From Mesostigma viride (taxonomy: Eukaryota; Streptophyta; Mesostigmatophyceae; Mesostigmatales; Mesostigmataceae): DNA of 64,000 nt. A model generated the notes under the pieces. That model was given only the letters and a program-made list of their open reading frames with translations, searched no databases and was not told the DNA's origin. The position numbers were made by a program, and so were the translations under genes. The stretch covers positions 1,110,146-1,174,145 of the forward strand of contig RPFO01000097.1 of assembly GCA_009746045.1 (NCBI GenBank), written 5' to 3'. How positions within the stretch are numbered: position 1 is the first letter of the stretch; each line of letters begins with the position of its first letter. Positions 42,344 through 54,527 of the stretch are shown here, in pieces.

Positions 42344-45036
42344 TTAAGGGGACCGGACGGTTCCGAATTTTTTGGCGCCAAAAAATTCGCGCCGGTACCG
42401 AAGGTCATAAATTTCACGTGCACGGTGCGCGCACCCCTTGCGGAAGTGGCCATGGCGACTGCGTTCAGGCGAAACTACCACACTAGGGCAGGCGAAATGC
42501 AAAAATTTTACTCGAATCTAAAAGACGATGAGTTTATGATGTTAGTTTGTGGCGGAAATCAGCTGGTTTACAATATCGCTGTTGTTTTTTTATGCCATCG
42601 GCATGGGGGGTAATCTGAATTTTTTGGTCCCGCGGAATGAAATAGAATTCATGATAGCGGCTGTAAAATCGCGGTTTTGGGGGTTGTTCTGACCGTGAAG
42701 CAGGCATTAATATCGGTTGCATCGAATTCTAAACCGAGCTGGTGCTTTTTGCCAGATTTTCGGCCATTATCGGTAAGTAATTGTTCAGACCTGCGCAGTG
42801 CGTGTCTGACCTGTCCATGGAATAACGGCTGTTATTGCGCGCCTGGGCGAGGGATTTACGAGGGCAAGGTACAGATTTGTCGCGAATGTTATATGCTATC
42901 AGTGCCTTCTTCTATGAGCTCATCGTTCGATTTTTTTTTGCGTTCTTTTTGGGCAGTTTCCGCCAGCTAGCTTGCCGTCGCTTGCCGTTGTGTTGCCGAA
43001 TACCTGGCAGCTTTAGATTGTTTTCGTTGATGTCGTGATCAGGGCCGCTTCAGTCGCAGCCTATAGCTCGTCGGGAATGTATAAGGCATTTCATAAAACG
43101 TGTTCTGGCAAGGATGTTGTGCGTATGGACGCTTCTTGTTGTTTGAGAGTGACGCACCCTCTCTTCGCAGGCCGCAGCGGCATCACAGCGCTCATGCGCT
43201 GAAGGGCCGCCAATGGTTTCTTTGCATTTTATCGTGCAGGGATGGAAGTGTTTTAGTGATGATGATGTTGGAGATATTGCATTTGTGTGACTGCATGTAG
43301 ATAGCTGGCACCAATGGTTGTTTGAGCTTTCCTTTGTTATGATGATGTGACAAGACTACAATGTGCTGAGCCAACCATGGTTGACATGCATGACTGCATG
43401 CAAGCTATATATACCATGTTCCTACTTGGTTCCTTGCCCTCCATAGTCCCAGTTTGTCATCCATGCCGGGGAGGACAGTTTAGGAGGTGTTGTTGAGCTG
43501 ATTAGCTTGGTTGGCATCAACCTTACACTCTAACCTGGGAGAAACATAGGAAATGCTGCTTAGGCATGTTAGGGCTACCATCGTCAAGGCTATGAACATA
43601 TTTACAAGGCTGGCCATGCTGGAGGGATGATGAACACATATGAGGTGCGTGGCCACCCCTTTGTACATTGTAAACATACTCAGCATGGTTTTGGTGCATG
43701 TTGGATGGCATATGAAGTGGCACTGTGGGGTTACTAACTTACTGAGTGGTCCTTAGCGCCTTGTCAGGTGGTCATATAGGAAACCCATCAACTTGAGTAG
43801 TTCTTGTCACAATGACCCCCCACGTTGAGCATGCGTTGCCGTCAGCGTGCAAGAGTTAATCATGTGTGCTTTGGTCAGTTTGCAGATGTCTTTGATGAAG
43901 AAGGAGGTGCTAGTGTGGCTGAATGGTTACTATAATTTCCTTGTAGTGTCTACATGGGTGGCCGTCTTGGAATGGTTGTAACTTGGGCAGTTCTTGGCAG
44001 AACGTCGTCAAACCTTGAACATAGGAGGTACCATATGTGCAGAGGATGGTAGTATGTGGTTGGGCATCACGGTCACACCGGCTGTGGAGGAGCAGCTGGC
44101 CTCCCTCAAGCTGGAGAGGGCACGCCAGCAGGCCAAGAAGAGGGACCCAAACTGGCGCAGGCTGCGCAAGAAGAAAAAAACTGAGGCCCAGGGGGGCAAG
44201 TGGAAGGATAACAAGGCCGGTGGGGAGTATGAGCATGGCAGTGGCTATGCCATCTACGGGCAGCCCGTGGCTGGACAGGAAGGGGGGGGGAATCCAGTGA
44301 CAGTGGCAGTGACAGTGTGCTCTGCACGGTGTGTGGCGGTGCAGAGCACAAGAAGGTGAACCCCTTTCTCTTGTGTTCCAACCAGGATCCGGGCGACCAT
44401 GGGGGCCACATGTTGTGCTTGGGTTTCACGCTGTCCACCGTGCCTGGTGATCCCTGGTTTTGTGCAGCATGTGATGACACGGGGGCCAACAGTGTGCTTG
44501 ATTGACAGTTTTTCCAGTTTTTTCCAAGTCCTGAAATGGGCTATAACCATGATCATATATGTGTTATACTGGTCAGATTGAGCTGAAAATTTGTCAGTGT
44601 ACATTTCCCACCATCTAATATTTGATTTTAACCCCACTGGCCATATAACATGTGTTATTGATTTTATTTATTTTTTTATGTGCTAAAAAAGACCCTTTTT
44701 AGGTCAAAATTTAACACCTACTAGTTTGAAGTACCATTTTTGGGACCCAACTAGCCAGGTTTTTTGTAAACAGTGGGAACTTAAAGAAAATATCATGGAT
44801 GATTGAATTTGGTCTTGCCATGCACCTAGGCACTAGGTGCCATGGACCCTATGGTTTAGCGTGTTATGCTGGCATCCGGTGTATAGCCAGGGGTCATGAA
44901 CCCTACAGGTGGGGGGATGCATGCCCAAACATGTTGTTTTGATGCCCCAAACTCAAATCTGGACATATCATGTGCAATTACAATGTTATTACATGAGTTC
45001 ACTTTTGGGGTGGTTAGAACCGTCCGGTCCCCTTAA
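42344..45036. mobile_element. TTAA-flanked DNA transposon carrying a PHD finger (2685 bp)
   Basis: The body 42348-45032 is flanked by TTAA (42344-42347, 45033-45036). Terminal inverted repeats GGGGACCGGACGGTTC are 16 bp and perfect. A palindrome built from GAATTTTTTGGC and its complement lies at about 42364-42388. It interrupts the 3' UTR of retrotransposon unit 1 exactly at TTAA. The interior is mostly non-coding except for a PHD-finger ORF near the right end. TTAA targeting suggests piggyBac-like mobility; the TIR differs from that of the element at 8439. Confidence 0.78.
43994..44509 (+). pseudogene. basic protein with C-terminal PHD-like zinc finger, frameshifted
   Basis: The first frame (from about 43994) reads a helical basic segment (LASLKLERARQQAKKRDPNW, RRLRKKKKTEAQGG). 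At a G-run (44281-44290) the frame changes. The continuation has an acidic SSDSGSDS linker, then CTVC, LLCSN, HMLCLG and WFCAAC, the Cys4-His-Cys3 spacing of a PHD finger, with a stop at 44506. Some piggyBac-type transposases end in a similar Cys-rich finger, so this may be the end of a decayed transposase; a captured host PHD gene is the alternative. Confidence 0.55.
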
Positions 45037-45039
45037 GCA

Positions 45040-48000
45040 CTAGATGGGGATGTAATCCTCATCCGAGCTGTCCTCTACTGTAATGGCAGACGAGGCGGTA
45101 GTGTAGCGGCTATCCTCAGGACCAGTAACCTCCACCTGCGGACTTCTACCCTGGCTAGCAACAGGCCGCGGGGCCCGTGGGGAGAAAACAGGAGCATACC
45201 CCTCGGGAAGGTGCTTATCGCAGATGGCAGCCCATTTCTCCTTGTCAGTCATGCGGGCGCGGAGTACGGATAGTCCCAGAAGCCCTGCATCTTCAAGCAG
45301 TTGTGTCACATAGGTCCGGGTCGCGCCGCGCCGGTGCCCGGCGCGCGCAAGTTTGCCAGTGGGTTGCGATGGTACAAGGGGACCCTGCCATAGGAGGAGG
45401 TGTCTACCTGGTTGGCCCGTCTTAAGCCCCCCGGCAGGGCCCACATCGGTATATTCACCTGGTCTGTGCGGGCAAGATGGCCGGCAAAGAGGAGGCGGCG
45501 GTGTCGGATGGTATGGGTGACAAGAGGGAGCTTGCAGTAGAGCTCGGCCCGGGTGCGGCGTTCTTGGTAGCGGACGCCGAGGATATGACGGAGCATTCTA
45601 GTGACGGTGCCGTCAAGCTGCTGGCTCATCGCCTAAGTAAGTAAGTAAGTAAGTACTTGCGTGTCATGCGCAAAGGCATGCCACGGAGTACTATGCTAAT
45701 CTCATTAGAAAAATAATTACACAAAAGTTTAAACAAATATCGTCTGCATCATCCCCCAACCGTTAAGCACTAGATGGGGATGTAATCCTCATCCGAGCTG
45801 TCCTCTACTGTAATGGCAGACGAGGCGGTAGTGTAGCGGCTATCCTCAGGACCAATAACCTCATCGCCTGGTCCAGGGTCCACGCCTCGCAGCCGTAAAG
45901 GAGGATGCTGAGGACAAGGGCCTTGAACAGAATGCGCTTGCGTCGCTCACTCAGGCAGCGACAGGTCCAGAACCTGTCGAGGCGGCGGAGGGCCGCCCAG
46001 TCCTGGCCAATGCGGGTGTTGATGTCGTCGGCCGTGGAGGGAAGCCAGCTGCCAAGGAGCTTGAAGCGAGTCGCCGGGGGGACGGGGCTGCCGTCCAGCA
46101 AGAGGAGGGTGGGTGGGGCTATCCCAGCAGGGAAGCCGATGGCCATGACCTCCGTTTTCTTGCTGATCATAAGCCCCACCGCCCGCGCTTCCAGTGATAA
46201 GCTGTCTAGCCACAGTTGGGCTGACTCCGGGGTTTCCACGAGTGTCGTGTCATCAGCGTAGATCAGATCGCTCAGGCGGTAGGGTGGGTCAACCCCGCCG
46301 TAGCTGGCGTACTCCGTGACCTCGATCCCCGGCGGGCGCCCCTCCACCCGGGCGAAGCGGGCTTGTGCACGCCGCATAATATAGTCCACCATAATGATGA
46401 ATAGATATGGGGAGAGCACACAGCCCTGCCACACCCCGGTGTGCAGGGGGAACGCCGGAGTGACGCCGTCGGCGGTACGGACCTGGGCTTGGGACCCTTC
46501 ATAGAACTGGCGGATGATCTCAACGATGTACGATGGGACACGGAACAGGTGAAGGACCACCCACAGGGCGTCCCATATAACCGTATCGAATGCCTTGGTG
46601 TAATCCACGAAGATCAATAGCAATGGCAAGAGGCCGGGGGCCAGGCGGCCCACTTCCTCGATCAGGCGGCGCGCGGTAATAGTGACCATAACACAATTGC
46701 GACCAACACGGAAGCCCATCTGGGACTCACCTAGGTGGGGATCGAGGCTGGCGCGCATGCGGTTCAGCAGGAGACGCATGAAGACTTTCAGCACGCAGCT
46801 TTGGAGGCATACGCCGCGGTAGTTGCCGGTATCCGCGGCGGACCCCTTGCCCTTGTAGAGCATGACCCGGACAGCGGTCTTCCAATACGTCGGCGGGGGG
46901 AGGCCATCTCGTAGAATCCGGTTGCAAACACCCCGGAGGAAAGGCTCAAGCTCAGGCATCTTAACCACCTCCGGTGAAATATTGTCCACTCCCATGGCAG
47001 CATCATTGCGGAGGGTGGAGATGGCAGCAGCCCATTCCTGGGGAGTCCACTCGTCGTGGGGCCGTCCACCAGGGGCCGGAGAGCGGTGGGACCAGGTAGT
47101 CCGTCTCGCTGGTGGGCGCCTGCGGGGGCTCAATGGGGCCGCCTCGGCTGGCCGCAGGGCGTGCAGCTGCAGCGGGGTCAAGCGGGGGGGCGGGCCAGGG
47201 GCCCCCGATAGTTTGGCCTGGGAGCTGAACCAAATCTCAAGGCGTTCACTGGGGGTGCCTGGGATGTCAGCCCGTTGCGTTTCCCGGCGTCCGGTGAGAC
47301 GGTCGAGAGAGCGCCAGGCCGCCTTGTGCTGGTTGGCGGCCGTGTGGCGATTGATTTCGGCGGCAAGTGTCTCCACCTCCTCCGCATGTGCGGCAGTATA
47401 TGCTTGAGTAAGCCGTTCCTGGTACGGGTACAGGTCCTCCCCGCGGCGGCGGGCCTGCGCTAGCGCCAGCCGGGCGGCAACCACCCGGGCGTCGCGCAGG
47501 TAGAGCGGGGCTGGTCGGGCGCGGGGTTGCTCGGGGAGAAGCTTAGAGCCAAGCTCCACCGATCGCATGAACAGTTCGTAGGGTGGCGTGAGATCTACAC
47601 CGCGATCTGCGTCCAGGTACATCAAAGGTTGCGCGTCCACGAAGGCAGACCTGATTGCATCGCGGCGTATCTCATCCGCTGACCACTTCTCCCTGCGCCC
47701 ACGGACGGGGCGTAAGCAGGTCCAGTCAGGGCGGGGCCGGGGGCGGCGGCGCGCAGGGGCCTGAAGACGTAGGCGCAAGGTTGCGGTGACCATGCGGTGA
47801 TCCGATGCGACACTGGGGGTGGTCAGCGTACGGGCATCGATGACGGAAGAGCGCCAGCACTTGCGCACAAGTATGTAGTCCAAGCATACACATCGCCGCC
47901 GAGGGAGCATCGAGCCAGCCGCCCTGCGCATGGGGCCCACAAAGGTCACTAGTGCATCAGGCGGTTTAGCAAACAGCGTATTGGCAGCAGTCAAGTCCCC

Positions 48001-48459
48001 CTCAGTGAGCAGTTGCTCAAGTAGGGGGGTGTTGGCATTGCTATCGGTTAGGCGCGGCGCATACATGCAGCCCCCGCGGCCCACGGGCAGGGTCGCGTTG
48101 GCATCCACCAAGATGGCAACGATGTATTGACGTGGGATCTGTTTCTCTATGTCGAGCAACTGGTTGAAGAACGCTGCGCGGTCCTCGGCCGGGTGCCCAG
48201 CATGTGGGGCATATCCGACAATTACCGAGAGCATAATGGGGGTCCGTCCTTCAAGGGAGCGGAAAGTGCACTGAAGGATCCGATTCGAGCAAAGTTTGTG
48301 GTCCACGAGCTGGGCGGCAGCGGTGGGGGAGCACAGCAGGCCCACTCCTCCCTGACCCGGTGCATGCGCCGGGCCGCACAGCAGTTGCCATTGTAGTGCG
48401 AGGGTGACACGCTGAACGGGGCCCTCAAAGGAGCGTCGGTGCTCTTGGACCCCAAGCAC
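45040..48459 (-). pseudogene. endonuclease-reverse transcriptase polyprotein, unit 1
   Basis: It copies its RNA into DNA at a nicked target. Endonuclease residues: the Glu in LGVQEHRR, the Asp/Asn in ILVDANATL and SDHRM (about 47790-47810). RT: FVDYTKAFDTV (motif A, about 46580-46612), GVWQGCVLSPYLF (motif B) and YADD (about 46250). The C-terminal region has YGCEAWTLDQAM. The frame to 45877 is open for 884 codons. A nested 226-bp insertion follows. The rest (MSQQLDGTVTRMLRHILGV to VEDSSDEDYIPI) is in 45629-45040 with one more frame break near 45330. The plus-strand copy at 57.5-58.1 kb confirms that both parts belong to one protein. Confidence 0.82.
45634..45859 (-). mobile_element. 226-bp self-insertion of the retrotransposon 3' end
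   Basis: This segment is the last ~95 bp of the ORF plus the 3' UTR and (TTAC)n tail. It is flanked by CTCATCGCC at 45625-45633 and 45860-45868, a 9-bp target duplication. It is a strongly 5'-truncated copy inserted into a longer copy of the same family. Confidence 0.85.
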
Positions 48460-48661
48460 ATCAATGCCATATAGGCGGCAGTAGTGGACAAGCTCGAAAA
48501 AGAATATAAGTAAGAATATAGCTCCGTGGGGGGTAAGTAAGTAAGTACTTGCGTGTCATGCGCAAAGGCATGCCACGGAGTACTATGCTAATCTCATTAG
48601 AAAAATAATTACACAAAAGTTTAAACAAATATTGTCTGCATCATCCCCCAACCGTTAAGCA

Positions 48662-51600
48662 CTAGATGGGGATGTAATCCTCATCCGAGCTGTCCTCTAC
48701 TGTAATGGCAGACGAGGCGGTAGTGTAGCGGCTATCCTCAGGACCAATAACCTCCACCTGCGGACTTCTACCCTGGCTAGCAACAGGCCGCGGGGCCCGT
48801 GGGGAGAAAACAGGAGCATACCCCTCGGGAAGGTGCTTATCGCAGATGGCAGCCCATTTCTCCTTGTCAGTCATGCGGGCGCGGAGTACGGATAGTCCCA
48901 GAAGCCCTGCATCTTCAAGCAGTTGTGTCACATAGGTCCGGGTCGCGCCGCGCCGGTGCCCGGCGCGCGCAAGTTTGCCAGTGGGTTGCGATGGTACAAG
49001 GGGACCCTGCCATAGGAGGAGGTGTCTACCTGGTTGGCCCGTCTTAAGCCCCCGGCAGGGCCCACATCGGTATATTCACCTGGTCTGTGCGGGCAAGATG
49101 GCCGGCAAAGAGGAGGCGGCGGTGTCGGATGGTATGGGTGACAAGAGGGAGCTTGCAGTAGAGCTCGGCCCGGGTGCGGCGTTCTTGGTAGCGGACGCCG
49201 AGGATATGACGGAGCATTCTAGTGACGGTGCCGTCAAGCTGCTGGCTCATCGCCTAAGTAAGTAAGTAAGTAAGTACTTGCGTGTCATGCGCAAAGGCAT
49301 GCCACGGAGTACTATGCTAATCTCATTAGAAAAATAATTACACAAAAGTTTAAACAAATATCGTCTGCATCATCCCCCAACCGTTAAGCACTAGATGGGG
49401 ATGTAATCCTCATCCGAGCTGTCCTCTACTGTAATGGCAGACGAGGCGGTAGTGTAGCGGCTATCCTCAGGACCAATAACCTCATCGCCTGGTCCAGGGT
49501 CCACGCCTCGCAGCCGTAAAGGAGGATGCTGAGGACAAGGGCCTTGAACAGAATGCGCTTGCGTCGCTCACTCAGGCAGCGACAGGTCCAGAACCTGTCG
49601 AGGCGGCGGAGGGCCGCCCAGTCCTGGCCAATGCGGGTGTTGATGTCGTCGGCCGTGGAGGGAAGCCAGCTGCCAAGGAGCTTGAAGCGAGTCGACGGGG
49701 GGACGGGGCTGCCGTCCAGCAAGAGGAGGGTGGGTGGGGCTATCCCAGCAGGGAAGCCGATGGCCATGACCTCCGTTTTCTTGCTGATCATAAGCCCCAC
49801 CGCCCGCGCTTCCAGTGATAAGCTGTCTAGCCACAGTTGGGCTGACTCCGGGGTTTCCACGAGTGTCGTGTCATCAGCGTAGATCAGATCGCTCAGGCGG
49901 TAGGGTGGGTCAACCCCGCCGTAGCTGGCGTACTCCGTGACCTGGATCCCCGGCGGGCGCCCCTCCACCCGGGCGAAGCGGGCTTGTGCACGCCGCATAA
50001 TATAGTCCACCATAATGATGAATACATATGGGGAGAGCACACAGCCCTGCCACACCCCGGTGTGCAGGGGGAACGCCGGAGTGACGCCGTCGGCGGTACG
50101 GACCTGGGCTTGGGACCCTTCATAGAACTGGCGGATGATCTCAACGATGTACGATGGGACACGGAACAGGTGAAGGACCACCCACAGGGCGTCCCATATA
50201 ACCGTATCGAATGCCTTGGTGTAATCCACGAAGATCAATAGCAATGGCAAGAGGCCGGGGGCCAGGCGGCCCACTTCCTCGATCAGGCGGCGCGCGGTAA
50301 TGGTGACCATAACACAATTGCGACCAACACGGAAGCCCATCTGGGACTCACCTAGGTGGGGATCGAGGCTGGTGCGCATGCGGTTCAGCAGGAGACGCAT
50401 GAAGACTTTCAGCACGCAGCTTTGGAGGCATACGCCGCGGTAGTTGCCGGTATCCGCGGCGGACCCCTTGCCCTTGTAGAGCATACCCGGACAGCGGTCT
50501 TCCAATACGTCGGCGGGGGGAGGCCATCTCGTAGAATCCGGTTGCAAACACCCCGGAGGAAAGGCTCAAGCTCAGGCATCTTAACCACCTCCGGTGAAAT
50601 ATTGTCCACTCCCATGGTGGCAGCATCATTGCGGAGGGTGGAGATGGCAGCAGCCCATTCCTGGGGAGTCCACTCGTCGTGGGAGCCGTCCACCAGGGGG
50701 CCGGAGAGCGGTGGGACCAGGTAGTCTGTCTCGCTGGTGGGCGCCTGCGGGGGCTCAATGGGGCCGCCTCGGCTGGCCGCAGGGCGTGCAGCTGCAGCGG
50801 GGTCAAGCGGGGGGGGCGGGCCAGGGCCCCCCGATAGTTTGGCCTGGGAGCTGAACCAAATCTCAAGGCGTTCACTGGGGGTGCCTGGGATGTCAGCCCG
50901 TTGCGTTTCCCGGCGTCCGGTGAGACGGTCGAGAGAGCGCCAGGCCGCCTTGTGCTGGTTGGCGGCCGTGTGGCGATTGATTTCGGCGGCAAGTGTCTCC
51001 ACCTCCTCCGCATGTGCGGCAGTATATGCTTGAGTAAGCCGTTCCTGGTACGGGTACAGGTCCTCCCCGCGGCGGCGGGCCTGCGCTAGCGCCAGCCGGG
51101 CGGCAACCACCCGGGCGTCGCGCAGGTAGAGCGGGGCTGGTCGGGCGCGGGGTTGCTCGGGGAGAAGCTTAGAGCCAAGCTCCACCGATCGCATGAACAG
51201 TTCGTAGGGTGGCGTGAGATCTACACCACGATCTGCGTCCAGGTACATCAAAGGTTGCGCGTCCACGAAGGCAGACCTGATTGCATCGCGGCGTATCTCA
51301 TCCGCTGACCACTTCTCCCTGCGCCCACGGACGGGGCGTAAGCAGGTCCAGTCAGGGCGGGGCCGGGGGCGGCGGCGCGCAGGGGCCTGAAGACGTAGGC
51401 GCAAGGTTGCGGTGACCATGCGGTGATCCGATGCGACACTGGGGGTGGTCAGCGTACGGGCATCGATGACGGAAGAGCGCCAGCACTTGCGCACAAGTAT
51501 GTAGTCCAAGCATACACATCGCCGCCGAGGGAGCATCGAGCCAGCCGCCCTGCGCATGGGGCCCACAAAGGTCACTAGTGCATCAGCTGGCGGTTTAGCA

Positions 51601-52088
51601 AACAGCGTATTGGCAGCAGTCAAGTCCCCCTCAGTGAGCAGTTGCTCAAGTAGGGGGGTGTTGGCATTGCTATCGGTTAGGCGCGGCGCATACATGCAGC
51701 CCCCGCGGCCCACGGGCAGGGTCGCGTTGGCATCCACCAAGATGGCAACGATGTATTGACGTGGGATCTGTTTCTCTATGTCGAGCAACTGGTTGAAGAA
51801 CGCTGCGCGGTTCTCGGCCGGGTGCCCAGCATGTGGGGCATATCCGACAATTACCGAGAGCATAATGGGGGTCCGTCCTTCAAGGGAGCGGAAAGTGCAC
51901 TGAAGGATCCGATTCGAGCAAAGTTTGTGGTCCACGAGCTGGGCGGCAGCGGTGGGGGAGCACAGCAGGCCCACTCCTCCCTGACCCGGTGCATGCGCCG
52001 GGCCGCACAGCAGTTGCCATTGTAGTGCGAGGGTGACACGCTGAACGGGGCCCTCAAAGGAGCGTCGGTGCTCTTGGACCCCAAGCAC
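48662..52088 (-). pseudogene. endonuclease-reverse transcriptase polyprotein, unit 2
   Basis: Same domain order as unit 1: endonuclease 52088-51400, RT about 50550-49790 with YADD, C-terminal region 49250-48662. A one-base deletion in GAGCATACCC (near 50485) splits endonuclease and RT into frames ending at 50409 and starting at 50547. A one-base loss in a C-run near 49050 truncates the C-terminal region (MWALPGA then stop). Non-functional. Confidence 0.82.
49255..49480 (-). mobile_element. 226-bp self-insertion in unit 2
   Basis: Identical position to the nested insertion in unit 1; flanked by CTCATCGCC at 49246-49254 and 49481-49489. Confidence 0.85.
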
Positions 52089-52161
52089 ATCAATGCCATA
52101 TAGGCGGCAGTAGTGGACAAGCTCGAAAAAGAATATAAGTAAGAATATAGCTCCGTGGGGG

Positions 52162-52503
52162 GTAAGTAAGTAAGTACTTGCGTGTCATGCGCAAAGGCAT
52201 GCCACGGAGTACTATGCTAATCTCATTAGAAAAATAATTACACAAAAGTTTAAACAAATATTGTCTGCATCATCCCCCAACCGTTAAGCACTAGATGGGG
52301 ATGTAATCCTCATCCGAGCTGTCCTCTACTGTAATGGCAGACGAGGCGGTAGTGTAGCGGCTATCCTCAGGACCAATAACCTCCACCTGCGGACTTCTAC
52401 CCTGGCTAGCAACGGGCCGCGGGGCCCGTGGGGAGAAAACAGGAGCATACCCCTCGGGAAGGTGCTTATCGCAGATGGCAGCCCATTTCTCCTTGTCAAT
52501 CAT
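52162..52503 (-). mobile_element. third, truncated copy of the endonuclease-RT element
   Basis: Only the last ~70 codons (DKEKWAAICDKHLPEGYAP to DEDYIPI) plus the 3' UTR and TTAC tail are present. Homology stops after CCTTGTCAATCAT. Confidence 0.8.
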
Positions 52504-52862
52504 CCGTGGGGAGCATATGTAACTCATAGCCCTGAGAAGGGGTATCTATGGGTTTGTAATACAGTCCATGGGCTACAACCTGCAGGTGGAGGATGTAAAC
52601 TGTCACCTGCTCGGGGTGCATCATGGTGTGCACCTGAACCACCATGATGGATCATGCATCCCGATCATGCTTGCACGGGGCGACATGGTGAGATGGCCTG
52701 GAAGGCCTGCATGACACATGGGGTGGAAGATGTATATGGCTAGGCTATAGCTGGTGCATGGCATCTCAGCAGAGAGTAACTCTCTGCATGGACAAAGCAT
52801 GACCCAAAAATCGCCACAGCTATTGCATGGGCGGGTGTGGGCCCATCACGTAGGCATACATG
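52504..52862. other. unassigned spacer
   Basis: No coding character; CATG-rich with short inverted repeats (for example GTGCACCTGAACCACCATGA). It separates inverted copies of the retrotransposon. Confidence 0.4.
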
Positions 52863-53505
52863 GCCACCCTCATTATGCTCTCGGTCATTGTCGGCTATGC
52901 CCCACACGCTGGGCACCCTGCCGAAGACCGCGAAGCGTTTTTCATCCAGTTGCTCGACCTTTGAGCGACAGATCCCACGTCAATACATCTTTGCCATCTT
53001 GGTGGATGCCAATGCGACCCTGCCCGTGGGCCGCGGGGGCTGCATGTACGCGCCGCGCCTAACCGATAGCAATGCCAAACCCCCTCCTTGAGTAACTACT
53101 CACTGAGGGGGACTTGACAGCTGCCAATACACTGTTTGCTAAGCCGCCTGATGCGCTAGTGACCTTTGTGAATGGGCCCTGCGCGCAGGGCGGCTGGCTC
53201 TGAGTACTCCCCCGCCGGTGGTTTAGTGTTTGCTTGGACTACATCAGTACTTGTGCGCAAGTGCTGGTGTTCTTCCGCCATCGATGCCCGTACGCTGACC
53301 ACCCCTAGTGTCGCATCGGATCACCGCATGGTCATCGCAACCTTGCGCATACGTCTTCAGGCCCCCGAGCGCCGCCGCCCACACCCACGCCCTGATTGGA
53401 CCTGCGTACGCCCCATCCGCGCGCGCCGGGAGAAGTGGTCCCCGAGGAGGAGAAGCGCCGCGTCCGACGCAATCAGGTCTGCCTAGCTTCGTGCATGGCT
53501 GCGCC
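52863..53505 (+). pseudogene. degenerate endonuclease domain
   Basis: Frame-broken but clear: SVIVGYAPHAGHPAEDREAF-like sequence, IFAILVDANATLPVGRGG and SVASDHRMVIATL are readable in three frames. Confidence 0.75.
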
Positions 53506-54527
53506 GAACTCACCTGGACGCTGGACGACGACCTGACCCCCGCTCAGCAGCAGCAGCGACGCGACCTGTGGCCGGAATACCTCCGCCACAAGCAGCCGAC
53601 CCCCAGAAGCCCAAGGTGTACTGGAGGGGCGGGGACCTGATGATCAACCACAAGATGTGGTCGCCCCCTGCGGGCTAGAATACCGTAGTGGTCAAGATCA
53701 CTTCGTGACGAACCTACTTTGCGACCCAAAAACAGGGTGAAATTTATAGTTTGCGACCCAAAATGAAGGCAAAGTTTTAGGTTTGCGAGCCCATCGACTT
53801 GTTTATGGTCAGTGGCAGCCTGGTACCCAGCTTAATGAATGATAAGGTACTCGCCTACCCAAGTGTTTTGATTCATCATGCACTGATTGGTCTCATGATT
53901 AGTTATAATATAGGGCCGGGCATGGCCCTGAGTGGCCCGGTGCGGCCATGGAAGGTGAGCCCATGTACATACTTCATGACCTGTCTTGGGGCCGTGCGGC
54001 ACACCGCAGGCGCGACGCAGTAAGATTTGAACTTTGCAACCTGCAAAATGAAGCCCAGGAAAAGCAGTTTGCGAGGTCGATTCGCCAAGTATTTCGTCGC
54101 AAAGTGATCTTGACCACTACGGTAGCCGTAGCTTGAATCTTTGGTAGTCACTGCCGCCATGGCAGCCATGCCTAGAATGTTTGCCTAGCCGAGCCACTAT
54201 ATTACCCAGTCACGTGCCCACTAACGCACGGTACACAACCAGCCATAGCCTTAGCTTAGCCTTTGTACAGCCATGCTACGTCCTGGCTATGATCAGATTA
54301 CTTGCCCACGCTCCTTGTCATGATATGCTCACTACATGGGTCTTATTGCACCCACAGAACTTGCCGGATCGTCTATCGTGTCCGATTGCTGCTGTGGCAT
54401 GCGTCTGGCATGAAGGAGAAAGGGGGTCTCTGCCCTTTCTTCCTGCTGTGCAAACACAGGGATTAAAAGCACTTCGGTGCTCCGTGACTCCCCAACGGGG
54501 GTACTAGTTTAATTACTTAATTAATTA
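53506..54527 (+). mobile_element. 5'-truncated ORF1-type LINE with TTAA tail
   Basis: Flanked by ATGGCTGCGCC at 53495-53505 and 54528-54538, an 11-bp target duplication. The 5' end encodes LTPAQQQQRRDLWPEYLRHK and an RGGDLMINHKMWSPPAG stop (53676-53678), like the end of an ORF1 protein. About 840 bp of 3' UTR and a (TTAA)n tail follow directly, with no RT. The 3' UTR also occurs, reversed, at 59345-59790. Confidence 0.75.

Larger units (their letters stand above)
42222..48500 (-). mobile_element. endonuclease-RT retrotransposon, unit 1
   Basis: Minus-strand non-LTR element. The body is 48500 to 45037, and the 3' UTR continues at 42347-42225 after a 2685-bp TTAA element. It ends in (TTAC)n. 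It lacks the first ~30 endonuclease residues (5' truncation at ELVHYC). A 226-bp copy of its own 3' end is inserted in the ORF. APE-type endonuclease, YADD reverse transcriptase and a microsatellite tail fit the L1/RTE side of non-LTR elements; the clade was not assigned. Confidence 0.82.
48534..52135 (-). mobile_element. endonuclease-RT retrotransposon, unit 2
   Basis: Second copy of the tandem unit, with an intact 3' UTR (48655-48534) and TTAC tail. The 3' UTR is not interrupted by the TTAA transposon seen in unit 1, so that transposon came after the duplication or inserted only in unit 1. Confidence 0.85.
45037..52287. repeat. tandem duplication of a 3.62-kb unit
   Basis: Unit 1 is 45037-48658 and unit 2 is 48659-52287; both start GCACTAGATGGGGATG. 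They share the retrotransposon body, the same nested 226-bp insertion with the same 9-bp duplication, and the same junction (GAATATAGCTCCGTGGGG). They differ by scattered substitutions and small indels, for example GAGCATGACCC versus GAGCATACCC and CCATGGCAGC versus CCATGGTGGCAGC. The duplication is therefore recent but not a perfect copy. Confidence 0.88.

Noticed and set aside
45037-52287. Internal deletion plus separate 5'-truncated copies as the explanation of the repeated retrotransposon ends
   Set aside because: The 9-bp duplication CTCATCGCC on both sides of the 226-bp segment is better explained by one nested self-insertion, and the old plus-strand copy shows the uninterrupted order.
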